Positions 10,514-20,849 of a DNA stretch of 64,000 bases are shown here, in pieces. A program made the position numbers and the translations under genes. Position 1 is the stretch's first letter; every line of letters starts with the position of its first letter. This DNA is from Guadua angustifolia (Eukaryota > Streptophyta > Magnoliopsida > Poales > Poaceae), in contig CM070501.1 in NCBI GenBank assembly GCA_036346375.1, positions 57,143,326 through 57,207,325 on the forward strand. Direction: 5' to 3'. The notes below the pieces were generated by a model, which saw only the letters and a list, made by a program, of their open reading frames with translations, ran no database searches and was not told the DNA's origin.

Positions 10514-10887
10514 GGGGACATATCTAGTGCAATCGACTTTGGTGCAATCACCGTGCAATCCAACTAGAAAGTTTTAAAAAATTCTGAAAAAAATCGTGAA
10601 TGTACACCTCATCTTACTCCATCTACATATAAAATTTCATAATCAAATTTGTCCTATGTTAAAAGTAATAAAAAAGACAAATTTCTGACAAACTTGAATA
10701 GTTCAAATGCACCCTAAATTTGTCTTTTTTGTAACTTCAAGCATAGGACGAATTTGATCATGAAATTTTATATGTAGATGGGGTAAGATGAGATGTACAT
10801 CCACGATTTTTTTCAGAATTTTTGAAACTTTTCTTAGTTGGATTGCACGGTGATTGCACCAAAGCTACCGATGCACTAGATATGTCC
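10514..10887. mobile_element. foldback MITE, right tip displaced by CACTA insertion
   Basis: The left end GGGGACATATCTAGTGCA and the right end TGCACTAGATATGTCC are inverted copies, and pairing continues for most of the 375 bp (for example GGTGCAATCACCGTGCAAT against ATTGCACGGTGATTGCACC). The last two bases of the right terminus are at 16080-16081, on the far side of the CACTA element. Original flanks on both sides are TATATATATA. Confidence 0.85.
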
Positions 10888-11525
10888 CACTACAGAAAAA
10901 TTGAAAATTTCGCCGGCCAAAAAGCGACGAAAATATTTTCATCGGTTTTTGGGTATTTTCGTCGCTTTTGACCGACGGAACAAAAACGACGAAAATATAG
11001 TTAATTTCATTCGACTCTGAAGCGAAAATAAAATATTTTCGACGACTTATGTGGTCGCTTAAATTACTAGTCGATGCACCGGATCCGCCGTCTGTGACGT
11101 ATATATGTATTTTCTTGCCGCAAGCCGATTTAAAATAATATTTTAAATTAAAAAAAACGAAAATACTATTTTCGGTATTTTAAATTAAAAAAATATGAAA
11201 ATATTATTTTTCATTAGGCCGCCGACGAAAAATAGTATTTTAAATTTAAAAAAATTGAAAATGCTATTTTCGGTATTTTAAATTAAAAAAATATGAAAAT
11301 GCTATTTTAAGTGGGCCTACCAGTGACGAAAATAATATTTTGAATTTTAAAAAAAATCTGAAAATGCTATTTTCGGTATTTTAAATTAATTGAACTATTT
11401 GTAATAAAATAGAACCAAATTCACAAAGACTCAAGCTTGTAAGTAGGCGACTAGCATGATAAAACTCCAATATCATCAAGAGGGAATCCTTTTTGTCTTT
11501 TTGAATAAGGTAAGACAAATAAGAA

Positions 11526-11609
11526 GTTAATAACATATCATTACACCCAAGCGGTAAAAGTATTGTAGTTAATAACATATCATTACACCTAAGCGGCAAA
11601 AGTATTGTA
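11526..11609. repeat. 42-bp tandem duplication
   Basis: Two adjacent 42-bp units starting GTTAATAACATATCATTACA and ending AAAAGTATTGTA, with two differences. Inside the CACTA element. Confidence 0.95.
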
Positions 11610-12173
11610 AATCTTCCAAAATGTATCTAGTTCACAAATAAAAATGAGATATCCCATATCCATATGAAATGTTGTCACCAAAATGTACATTTTCATGTCA
11701 GTTAAATGTTTAGAAACAATAGGGATACTCTTTAACTTCACTTGTTGACATTTCTTGTGCAAATTTGAACCTTTTTTTGGTTATGTATCAATATCATGTT
11801 CTCCGAATATAGTAAAGACAATTTCCCAATTCCCCTCCAAAATGAATCGGTCTACAAAAACATCATGCTGCGAAAAAAAATCAAGTCTATTAGTTATGAC
11901 ACACAATAAGTCAGGATATGAAATTATAAACTCTTCATCAGCACATTACTGTTCCAATGTATGGTAAATTGGCAATACTAAAGATGCAACCAAATAATGC
12001 CCTATGATAGTAGACTAGTGGTAGAAACATAGCTGTATTAATTTGACATGAGCTACAGAATTGAATTTAATTTGTCACTTTAGGGAGATAATAAAATTAT
12101 TCGATCATAGAAACAAATTATCGAAACATGAGAATAAGACAAACTTGTTTTGTAAGGAAATAACGAAATATAC

Positions 12174-12262
12174 CTTTTGTCCAGCCAAACATTACTGTAG
12201 AAGAATTTTGGAATGACAAGAGTTGCATTGAGCAATCGAGATATAGTAACAGCATTACAGAT
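12174..12262 (-). pseudogene. captured exon, probable O-fucosyltransferase family
   Basis: With AG acceptor and GT donor at its edges, the 89-bp minus-strand exon reads ICNAVTISRLLNATLVIPKF and then FYSNVWLDK. Plant O-fucosyltransferase-like proteins (Golgi glycosyltransferases using GDP-fucose) have a closely similar R..ICNAV.VARLLNATLVIP block in their N-terminal half. It is open and unmutated but isolated, since no other exon of this family was recognised nearby. It lies inside the CACTA element, on the same strand as the thiolase exons, so capture is the simplest reading. Confidence 0.6.
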
Positions 12263-12586
12263 CTGTTAAAGAAAAAAGCATAGAGATTAATAAAATAAGT
12301 TTATACCAGTTCACACCCAAAAAATAAAAAAAGTTCAAATGCAACTTTTCCTTCAAACAATTTGTTCAAATTAATCCAGCAAAAATGAACGATGTTTCAA
12401 ATTACATAAGATAGAAACATCTGCTAATTAATATTAGCATTACACAAGTCAGTATAGTTGGTAACCTCTGTGTGATTTTTTTTTCAACCGTCCATGAAAC
12501 TTCTATTCGATATGATGTTCCAACTTCCAATGAATGACCATATGATATCATATATCAGGTGTTACACATAGTTTGAAATGGAGCAC

Positions 12587-12683
12587 CTGAAAACACCAAG
12601 TATAGGAAGCCCCTTCTTCATCGCTACCGCCCTCCTCATGAGAAGAACAGCTCCAGCACCATCACTCACTTGACTAGAATTGC
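12587..12683 (-). pseudogene. captured exon of 3-ketoacyl-CoA thiolase (downstream exon)
   Basis: A 97-bp minus-strand exon with splice-like borders reads GNSSQVSDGAGAVLLMRR and then AVAMKKGLPILGVF. This is the conserved region around the NSSQ..DGA motif of peroxisomal 3-ketoacyl-CoA thiolase, the last enzyme of fatty-acid beta-oxidation (KAT2/PED1 type in plants). It is in order and orientation with the exon at 13186-13283. The intervening thiolase exons are missing, so no enzyme can be made. Confidence 0.75.
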
Positions 12684-13185
12684 CTACATAGGTTCAATAA
12701 ATTTCTTAAAGGATGTATCAGCTACAGACAAACAAACATCTGGTTGCAATAGTAGTGTCAAGAAAAAGAGAGAGTTCTGCAATAGTAGTGGGGTCAATGA
12801 TCTGCAGAATGAAAGAATATTAGTGAGTACTGGTATCAAATACTTTCTGATTAATAAGAAATTCAGTGCTCCTTTTTTTTAGAGAACACTGCTCCTTTTC
12901 TAGTTAAACGGACTAAAATAACTAGTCCTGATCCGACCTGGACCAACCCCTGTTTTGGACCAAAAACTGTAATTCAGCACCTCAAAGTGAAGCAGCTATG
13001 TGGCAAAATTAGCATAAGCATATTGCACTACAAAGCATAGTTACTTCAGGTATGTATGCATGTGGGAACTAGATAAAAAAGCTGGGCACCTGTAAGGGAG
13101 GATTGAACAATGCTTTAGTTTTTATAGTTGCACGTTGAGTTCATAGTGGCAAAATTAGCATAAGCATATTGCAATTTGCATTTAC

Positions 13186-13283
13186 CTATGTCGTAGAAAC
13201 CAGCCTTTATAGCAGCAGCAACATCAGCGACTGCCTGTAGCCCAGATGAACATTGCCGGTTCACAGTTTAACAGGAACGGTTT
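13186..13283 (-). pseudogene. captured exon of 3-ketoacyl-CoA thiolase (active-site exon)
   Basis: This minus-strand exon, flanked by AG and GT, reads NRQCSSGLQAVADVAAAIKA and GFYDIG. The cysteine of QCSSGLQA is the acyl-accepting nucleophile of thiolases. Just upstream, VPV then TVN requires a one-base shift, so the frame is already broken. Together with 12587-12683 it shows that a thiolase gene segment was acquired by the CACTA element. The LINE fragment at 13437-14225 lies immediately upstream. Confidence 0.75.
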
Positions 13284-13436
13284 CTATATCAATGAAAAGT
13301 GAATTAAGGAAATAGAATCAGTGTCCATAAGAAAGTAGCCCCTTTCTTCATTTGAGGGTGACATGATTGCAAACACAGGATTTACCAGGAAATCCAGCAT
13401 AGAAAGCTGCCATACATCCTGCATTCCTTTGCTATT

Positions 13437-14225
13437 TTTGAAATTAAACGACTGGGGAAGCCCTGGACGGCAAACTTTATTAAGGCAACAAGAAGCAAAC
13501 AAGGCTAGCGAGCAGCCAGCCAAACAGGAGGGAAGAGAAGGAAGAAAGGGGGGAGGGAGGGGGGACTAAGACAGCCTAGCACCCCAAGCTAGGAAGGCAG
13601 GCCTAATGGCAACCGGAAGGCGGAAAGATTGCAAGCGCAAGTCGGCAAGGACCGAACACCTCCAATAAGAAAAATTTACAGCAAAGATCTAAAAATCTTG
13701 TCGCTATGCTTCTCCAGGATGCCCCAGCAAGAGAGCAAGAAAGAATCCATGAAGAAAGGCAAATGTTGAGCCAGTTGAACGTCCTCAAGTCTTTGGAAGA
13801 TAGAGCTGACTTGCGGCCACTGGATTTGCAGAGCGTTCCAACATACAAAGGGCAAAGGACACCGGAAGAACGATGATCTCTAGATTCTTCAATGCGAAGG
13901 TTGCAGAGGACACAGTTATAATCGGGAGAGGCAATTTTTCCTTCGAGGAGGCTTCTAGTGTTAAGACGATCCCACATAACAACCAACCAAAAATTTTAAT
14001 CTTGGTTGAACATTTGGCTTTCCAAATGGAAGCAATCGTACCGGGATAGACAGATGATCAAAGACCCTTTTGTAAATTTAGCCGGAGTGAAAACACCGAA
14101 TCCCATATGTATTCCCAAGCGTCCGGGATATCATCACTCAATGTTGACATCATGGACCAGGAGTGAAGTTCTGAAGGTCTGGAAGGCCGATCGAGACGAG
14201 GCAAGTGAAAGCGATGAAACTTGAC
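13437..14225 (-). mobile_element. LINE 3' fragment (zf-RVT region)
   Basis: The minus strand, read across several frameshifts, gives IWKAKCSTKIKIFGWLL, WDRLNTRSLLEGKIASPDYN and CVLCNLRIEESRDH, the zinc-binding region that follows reverse transcriptase in plant L1-type LINEs. The 3' edge has an AATAAAG signal and a TTTCAAAAA end. 5'-truncated LINE copies are the usual outcome of target-primed reverse transcription. It lies inside the CACTA element. Confidence 0.7.
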
Positions 14226-14427
14226 GGATTGTGGATAAAGTTGGCTACATTGGTATTCGAGAAAGGTGTGTCTGTATTTCTAGTTTCTACCACACATAAA
14301 GAACAAACCAGTGTTTTGTTTGGAAGATAGCATACATATTCAATTAGCTAATACTTTCAGATACATATTCAATTGGTTAATACTTTCATCTTCTTTATAG
14401 GATATAACTAATACTTTTAGATGTTAC

Positions 14428-14500
14428 CTTGGAAATAATATCCTTGGCTTCTGCAGATACGTAATGAGTTGAAGGGAACATGAAGTCCACTTTGATTATC
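14428..14500 (-). other. exon-like block in CACTA element, unidentified
   Basis: A 73-bp minus-strand stretch with AG and GT at its borders and an open frame reading VDFMFPSTHYVSAEAKDII. I do not recognise the family. It may be a third captured gene, or another part of the thiolase or fucosyltransferase donor. Confidence 0.3.
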
Positions 14501-15439
14501 CTGCTCAAAATTCATTTTATGCAGAATGTATTAATGTAACAAATGAAGATTGGGCAAAACACAAACTTCTTAGCTCTTACCTCCTCAGGCTATCATCCTG
14601 CACATAAAACCAATATGACTAAATACATGTAAAATAGTACTAAAAGCATGTTATGCTCTTTCTAATGATCTTCCTGCCTTTCACGACTTCAATCGCATTA
14701 ATGCCTCATCCATGGATTATAGAGCAGAAGCAAGAAATGGACTTAAGTTCAGGTTGTATTCTTCATTTACTTGCTAAAGTCGTGTTCAATTGCTTTGTAT
14801 AATATCAACACTACTCAATCAATATTTTCAGAAAATACCAAGACACAACTTGTTATAATAACTTGAACTAAATTATAAGTTTATTGACATATAAAATCTG
14901 GCATTTGAATAAGCCCTTGGAATCGCTAAACCAGCTGGTTGCTCCACGAACCCATTAACTAGGATTATGTTCTAATACTCCAACCATTTCATAGAAATAT
15001 TAAAATACTTGTTCGTCGGGCTGCTGATTTCTTCTTAAATTGCTGCTCGCGCCACTGATTTGGGAGAGCAATTAATAGAGTAACTTCATAATCAAATATG
15101 ATAATCCACAAATGAAGAGACAAGTAGTAGCTGGTAATGGTTGCTGTCTCACACTTGTTTTAGCATTGGAATCTAACAATCATACAAAACAAAAAATAAA
15201 AGTTTTGTCAGGCAAACAGTTGGTCGATGCCACCATTTCATCTGCAAGCCAGCATAATCCATCCAAAAGGAATATAAGTAAATAACAAGCATACATATCT
15301 TCTCAGGAACAGGTACAAATCAACAACCTCCATGATAAGAGGCATCATCCTCAAGGCTAGATAAATCGATTTTACCAACAGAAAAGGCAAAGAATCCAAT
15401 CTATTATCCCCACAATAACCAACCAGGTGACGAACTAGC

Positions 15440-15780
15440 ATTAACACCCACCTAATGCACATTGCCAGTAAGGGTTAAAGTGAAGGAGGACGGGGATACC
15501 AAGAACTCGCCGAGGGTCGGTTGGCGCGGTAATTCTTGGCGCGCTGGGCGACAGCGTCGAGAGGCCGGCTGCTCGCGGCGGCGTGGTAAGCGGGACGGAG
15601 GCTCAGGAGGCGGTCGAGAGCGCCAGCGAAGGCGCCAGGCTGATGTGGCGCAGCGGTAGCCGCTAGCCAGGCAGCAGCGGTGTACGGGCGGCGGCGGGCG
15701 GCGCATGGAAGGCGGCGGTAATGCCTGGAGCAAGGGCGTAGCCGAGAAAATCACGATCAGGTTTTTTTTGCTGCGCACGG
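15440..15780. other. GC-rich block in CACTA element
   Basis: This block is strikingly GC-rich against AT-rich neighbours, as in a grass first exon or CpG-rich promoter. Minus-strand frames include LLSLRPAYHAAASSRPLDAV, but no family is recognisable. It could be the first exon of a captured gene; strand and identity are unresolved. Confidence 0.3.
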
Positions 15781-16096
15781 GTTTTAGGTCACGATTATTT
15801 TCGACGGCGGAGAGCCGATTTAATTTAAGTGACATTTTCGACAGATTCTGGATTTTAGCCTACAATTTAAGTATTACTTTCGACGGCTACAATTGGGCCG
15901 ACGAAATTATATATATATTTTCGACGGTTGATCTCGGTAACCTAAATTATACATATATTTTCGACCGGTGTGACTTGGTAGAGCGAATTTAATTTTAAAC
16001 TTAATTTCGCTTAGCTTATATTAGGCCGAGCGAAAATAGGGTTGGCCGACCGAATCAACCACGTTTTCCTGTAGTGTCCCCATATATATATATATA

Positions 16097-16487
16097 GGGG
16101 GCATATTTGGTGCAAACTACTCTTACGGTGAAAACTCGGTGAAAATCATCTGTAGAAGTTTTAAAAAATTCTCAAAAAATTACCATATGTAAGGGAGGTG
16201 AGTCTCTACAATCTTGCAAAATTGGAGATGAAACTCAATCGCATTTGAAAGATATGGAAAAGACAAATTCAGCATGAATAGTAATTTTTCACCTGTTTAG
16301 CACTATTCATTTTGCTGTTTGTCTTTTTATATGTTTCAAATGTGATTGAGTTTCATCTTCAAATTTTGTAGGTTTATAGAGGCTCACCTCCCCTACATAT
16401 GGTAATTTTTTGAGAATTTTTAAAACTTTTACCAGTGGTTTTCACGAGTTTTCACGGTAAAGGTAGTTTGCACCACATATGCAAACC
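16097..16487. mobile_element. TA-anchored foldback MITE
   Basis: Left end GGGGGCATATTTGGTGCAAA; inverted right end GTTTGCATATGTGGTGCAAA. The core carries TGAAAACTCG... and TTGAGTTTCATCTTCAAATT in inverted pairs. TA-rich flanks on both sides. Confidence 0.75.
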
Positions 16488-16499
16488 ATATATGTATAT

Positions 16500-16791
16500 G
16501 GGGAAATATTCATGCTAATGGTGAATTCAGTGCTAATTCCGTGCTAATGGCATGTAGAAGTTTTGAAAAATTCTCAAAAATTACCACATGTAGGAGGTGA
16601 ACCTCTACAACCCTGCAAAATTTGAAGATGAAACTCAATGCTGAGTTTGTTTTTTTCATATCTTTCAAATGCGATTGAGTTTCATCTTCAAATTTTGCGT
16701 GGTTGTAGAGGTTCACCTCCCATGTGGTAATTTTTGAGAATTTTTCAAAACTTCTACATGCCATTAACACGGAATTAGCACTGAATATGTC

Positions 16792-16793
<2 letters not shown>
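16500..16793. mobile_element. TA-anchored foldback MITE (GGGGAAATATTCATGC type)
   Basis: The two halves are near-perfect inverted copies, for example GGAATTAGCACTGAAT against ATTCAGTGCTAATTCC and ATGTAGAAGTTTTGAAAAAT against its inverse. Its ends resemble those of the 2.1-kb element at 2499-4636. Confidence 0.8.
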
Positions 16794-16827
<34 letters not shown>

Positions 16828-16830
<3 letters not shown>

Positions 16831-17013
16831 AAATTAGTTGTGTACTACCGGGAGTAGGTACTCCCGGTTCAACCGTTCAATCCATATTTGAAAGGAAACT
16901 GTTAAGTGATTAGAACGTGTGCAGTGCATGCATGCGTGGGCTTCCTATATGGGCTTACGGGAGTATGTACAGGGTGGGAGTATGTACTCCCGGGAGTACC
17001 AAATGGGCTTCCT
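16828..17013. mobile_element. short TA-anchored MITE
   Basis: Left AGGAAATTAGTTGTGTACTA and right, inverted, AGGAAGCCCATTTGGTACTC. CCCGGGAGTA palindromes occur near both ends. It has (TA)n on both sides and is related in ends to the 7-9.6 kb array. Confidence 0.65.
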
Positions 17014-17031
17014 ATATATATATATATATAT

Positions 17032-17212
17032 GGGGCGAAATATTTGGTGGAAACCACCCATTCCATGAAAACTCCGTGAAAACTACCCGTAGAAGTTTTG
17101 AAAAAATCTCAAAAAATTACCATATGTAGGGGAGGTGAACTTCTACAATCCTGCAAAATTTGAAGATGAAACTCAATCGTATTTGAAAGTTATAAAAAAG
17201 ACAAATTTGAAG
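17032..17212. mobile_element. left half of a foldback MITE, truncated at copia element
   Basis: It begins GGGGCGAAATATTTGGTGG and matches the left arm of the MITE at 16097-16487 through GAAGATGAAACTCAATCG and GACAAATTTGAA. The inverted right arm is absent; the copia LTR begins directly. Confidence 0.75.
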
Positions 17213-17560
17213 TTTTCTTTGTCAGTTAAGCTAATTGCCGGATTAGCTACAGTATGTCACGTCGGTTAAGTTTTTTCTATTTCAGTTAACAGAGTCTATT
17301 TAGTTTTGAGTTTGTTTGGGAGATCTCCAAAACATATATGTAACTTTTACTATATAAGAGTAATGAGAAATCAGAAAACGCCGTGGTGGTTTTGCAGCAC
17401 CAAAAGGCGATTTCATTCTTTGCCATATTTCTTTGCTCTTCTCTGTTTTGTAGTTCTGTGTTGTTACTGAATACTTCATCAAGGAAGTTCAGATTCTAAA
17501 GAAACTGAACATCGGTAGAACAAAGAACTAGAAGCAAAGTTCAATCGGTGAGTAACAACA
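17213..17560 (+). repeat. 5' LTR of copia element (left ~100 bp missing)
   Basis: It matches the 3' LTR from TTTTCTNTGTCAGTTAAGC onward, through GAATACTTCA and GAAGTTCAGATTC, and ends in AACAACA before the primer-binding site. The segment equivalent to 22404-22504 is missing, removed with the right half of the adjoining MITE. Confidence 0.8.
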
Positions 17561-17562
17561 TT

Positions 17563-17574
17563 TGGTATAAGAGC
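17563..17574 (+). other. primer-binding site (initiator tRNA-Met type)
   Basis: TGGTATAAGAGC differs by one base from TGGTATCAGAGC, the usual copia primer-binding site, and lies two bases after the LTR end. Confidence 0.8.
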
Positions 17575-17699
17575 ATTGGCTCAAAAATCCTAGAACATCC
17601 ATGTGGCACATAGAAGGGCAGCGACATGTCGACGGCTGAAGCAGAAAGGTCGGCAACGGGGAGATCGCTGACAAGATCTGGTACTATATCAATCCAGTA

Positions 17700-19050
17700 T
17701 CTAATTCTCAATGAGACCAACTACAACCTGTGGGCTATAAAGATGAAAATCATCTTGCGCTCTCTTGTGAATGGGCAGCAATAGAAGGAGATTTTCCTAT
17801 TTTTTTAGATAAAGGAAGATTTTATTAATTTCAAGAACATTACATCAAGGTGATATAAATCCTTGAAACTTCCGCCTCTGCTAACAAGAAGCGCAGCCCT
17901 AAAACACAATATATCACGCACACACTAGAGACTAGCAATCCGAAGCTAGACCGCCATCCATGCTGGAAAAGAAATCCTGGCCACTGCACCAACCGCGTGT
18001 AGCCTCCACCATAGTAGTTCGCAAGGTCAAACCTCAAAAGATGTGCCTCAAGTATGCAGCCAATGGTAAGTAGCATAAATAACTCAGAAGGGGATGAGTT
18101 TGATTTCTGTCAAAAACTATATCATTCCTGTTTAACCATAGAGACCAACAAATGGTTGCGGCTTCTAGTAAAACGATATTTTTAAGATCCTTCTCAAAGC
18201 CAACAAGCCAACTTCCAAACATATTGGAGACACTAGAAGGTCTAGCTAAGCCAAAAGCAAGGTGCAGAAAACCCCCAAACCGTACGAGCAAAGCGACAGT
18301 TAAAGAAAGATCAAGGAGCTCTAGCTGCAATATCGCAAGCTGTGCCGGACACTGTGATGTTGGCAATCGCAGAGAAGGAAACAACAAGAGAAGCTTGGGA
18401 AGCCATAAGAGAGATGCGCATTGGTGAGGATCGTGTTAAGAAGTCGAAGGTGCAAATGCTCAAGAGGCGACTTGATCATCTAACAATGCAAGATTCCGAA
18501 GGAATTGAAGATTTTTCCCAAAAGCTTATCGGCTTGGTGGAAGAAATTCGTGCTTTAGGCATAGAAGTAAAAGATAGAGCTGTGGTAGAAAAATTATTTG
18601 GTGCAATCCCTAATAGATTTCTTCCCATAGTCAGCACGATAGAGCAATGGGGAGACTTGTCAATTATGTCGTTAACAGAGGCTATTGGCAGATTGCACAT
18701 GTTTGAAGAAAGCATCAAAGGAAGGCGTCAACGCAAAGAAGACAGAGAGCAATTGTTGCTCTCGTGGACCCAATGGGAATCACTGTACGAAAAAGAAAAG
18801 AGGGGCAGAGGAAGTTCCAGTGGCGATGCTAAGAGAGGCGGTGGTCATGGCTGGAACAGGGGATCATGTAAATGGCCGGGGTGACGATGCAGAAAGATGG
18901 TTCAACCGAGGTTACTTCAATGGTTGTGGAGATGACATAGAAAAGAAGCCATACCGAAAGTTTGATAAAATGAAGATCAAATACTTCAATTGTTCCAAGA
19001 TGGGAAACTTCGCATCCGTGTGTACAAAACCGAAGAAGGAGAAGGCACAT
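17700..19050 (+). pseudogene. copia gag (UBN2-type) remnant
   Basis: Gag packages the element RNA into cytoplasmic particles. The N-terminal part (WAIKMKIILRS) lies before the nested LINE. The rest runs from ALAAISQAVPDTVMLAIAEK through TREAWEAIREM, LGIEVKDRAVVEKLFGAIP and LSIMSLTEAIGRLHMFEES. The zinc knuckle near 18978-19020 reads YFNCSKMGNFASVCTKP, where the consensus CX2CX4HX4C has lost its first Cys and its His. With the LINE insertion, a stop after GSCKWPG and these losses, it is non-functional. Confidence 0.8.
17796..18296 (-). mobile_element. LINE 3' fragment inserted in copia gag
   Basis: The minus-strand frame ends with VLLEAATICWSLWLNRNDIV, typical of the C-terminus of plant L1-type ORF2. 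The 3' edge has AATAAAATC and an A-rich tail (T-run at 17800-17806 on the plus strand). It separates gag codons EWAAIEGD (about 17770-17793) from KKDQGALAAISQAVP (from about 18300). No clear target duplication remains. Confidence 0.7.
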
Positions 19051-19051
19051 T

Positions 19052-19372
19052 GAGCTCTTTTACAATACACAAGAATGAATATGGGCCGTTCATTTCTTTA
19101 GATCCAAAGATTGAGATTAGATTAGATTAGACTATACTACCATGTGTAGTATGTGTAGTATAACCCGTGGAGGGGTATAACGGTAAATAATTTTCTGAGC
19201 CAGCATCTAACCCTGTGTCTCGTAGAGGGGTATAATGGTAATTGAGCAAAATGGCATTCAGCACCGCCCTGACCCTAAGCCAAAAAACCAAAATGCTCTC
19301 GACAAATCAACGGTCAGATTTAATTTCTACTACCGCTATATACTACCATGGTAGTGCACAGTAAAAATTCTC
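19052..19372. mobile_element. 321-bp MITE of the GAGCTCTTTTAC family
   Basis: The left end GAGCTCTTTTACAATACAC and the inverted right end GAGAATTTTTACTGTGCAC match the ends of the MITE at 28069-28457. ACTACCATGGTAGT and TAGTATAAC motifs are shared. No 8-bp duplication is visible here, and the copia protease active-site region expected at this point is missing. Confidence 0.7.
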
Positions 19373-19377
19373 TTTCT

Positions 19378-20480
19378 ACGAATTGGATACCTCAATTAAA
19401 GGAACTGTTAGTTTTGGTGATGGATCAATAGTTGATATTCACGACCAAGGTTCAGTCCTTTTGGAAGGAGTGGCAGATGAGCACAGATTGCACACGGGTG
19501 TATACTTTATCCCAAGTCTAAGAAGCAATGTGATTAGTCTTGGACAGCTCGACAATTCTAGTTGCAGGATTGTGATTGAAGATGGTCTGCTAAGAGTAAG
19601 TGATCCAGATGGCAAGCTATTAATCAAGGTGAAGAAATCCTAGAACCAGCTCTATGTTCGTCGTCTAAACTTGCGCAACCTATATGTCTTTTGACTAGAT
19701 ATGACGAAGAAAAATGGCTATGGCATACCAGGTTTGGTCACATTAGCTTTCGAGCTTTGAAGAACTTGTCACAGGGTGGTATGGTCCGTGGATTGTCGAG
19801 GATTGAGCACGAAGAATAGCTTTGTGAAGCTTGTTTGCTGGGCAAACAGAAAAGAAAGCTGTTTCCACAAAAATCCTTGTATCGGGCAAAGTCTGCCTTG
19901 GACCTACTACATGCGGACCTTTGTAGTCCAATTAATCCACCGACACCAGTTGGGAATAAGTATTTTCTGCTGATGGTTGATGACTACTCAAGGTTCATGT
20001 GGATCGTGTTGCTCAAAAGTAAAGATGAGGCCTTGCTCGGTTTCAAGAAGATCAGAGTAGCGGCAGAGATGAGGTTGAAAGAAAATTGAAGTCACTTCGC
20101 ACTGATCATGGAGGAGAGTTCGTCTCACATAACTTTGAAGATTTCAGTGCACAAGAAGGGATCAGACGACTCCTTATAGCCCCTTATTCACCGCAGCAGA
20201 ATGGGGTTGCGGAACGTCGGAATCAGACGATACTCAGCATTGCGAGATGTCTTCTCAAGAACAAGTGTATGCCGAAACATTTTTGGGGAGAAGCAGTGGC
20301 TACAGCCGTGTATCTCTTAAATTAAGCTCCAATTCACAGTAATGAAGCTAGAATACCATATGAGCTATGGTACAAAAAGAATCCAAAAGTTAATCACCTT
20401 CGGGTTTTTGGTTGTATTGCTCACATCAAAGTAACTGCACCATATCTCAAAAAGCATGAAGACAGAAGGATGAAGGTAGT
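19378..20480 (+). pseudogene. copia protease end and integrase remnant
   Basis: The start reads LDTSIKGTVSFGDGSIVDI and then IPSLRSNVISLGQL, the part that follows the copia protease active site. Next come the LWHTRFGH pre-integrase motif and the integrase core: DYSRFMWIVLLKSKDEAL, SLRTDHGGEF, YSPQQNGVAERRNQTI and FWGEAVATAVYLLN. The last block carries the catalytic Asp and Glu context. Stops after MRLKEN and after YLLN and several shifts break it. Confidence 0.8.
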
Positions 20481-20849
20481 CTTCATTAGATATGAGATCA
20501 AAAGCATACAGGTTTTACAATCCCGGCAAGGTGGTTGTCAGCCGGGATGTTGTTTTTGAGGAAAAAGGGCAATGGAGCTGGGACGAAGGACTAGTAGCAA
20601 AGTCTGACAGTACTCAACAAGAAACTTTTTCGGTTGAGTATGATTTTGTGGCTGCGATAGGCTCAGATGCACAAGCTGTTCAGATGGAACCGGTTGATCA
20701 AGTGCAAACCAGTGATACAAGTGATCTGGACGCTAGCGAAGCTTTAGAACCAACAGAAGTGTATTCCTCTCCAACACCGACAAGTTTTGAAAGAACTTCA
20801 GATGCATCAATGCATGTAACACCAGGTTCAGATTCTTCATCAGAAGGTC

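Larger units (their letters stand above)
10888..16076. mobile_element. CACTA (En/Spm) transposon, non-autonomous, carrying gene fragments
   Basis: Ends are CACTACAGAAAAATTG on the left and, inverted, CACTACAGGAAAACGTG on the right. The 3-bp target duplication TCC lies at 10885-10887 and 16077-16079, diagnostic of CACTA elements. Subterminal repeats of CGACGAAAATA and TTTTCGACGG type occupy about 10.92-11.35 kb and 15.78-16.05 kb, where En/Spm transposase proteins would bind. I find no transposase domain, so it would depend on a partner. The interior carries minus-strand exons of a thiolase and a probable O-fucosyltransferase, an unidentified exon-like block, and a LINE 3' fragment, in the manner of gene-capturing CACTA elements known in grasses. 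It inserted at the tip of a foldback MITE. Confidence 0.85.

Noticed and set aside
13284..13569. open frames on both strands in the CACTA interior
   Set aside because: They straddle the thiolase exon border and the LINE tail and show no domain of their own.
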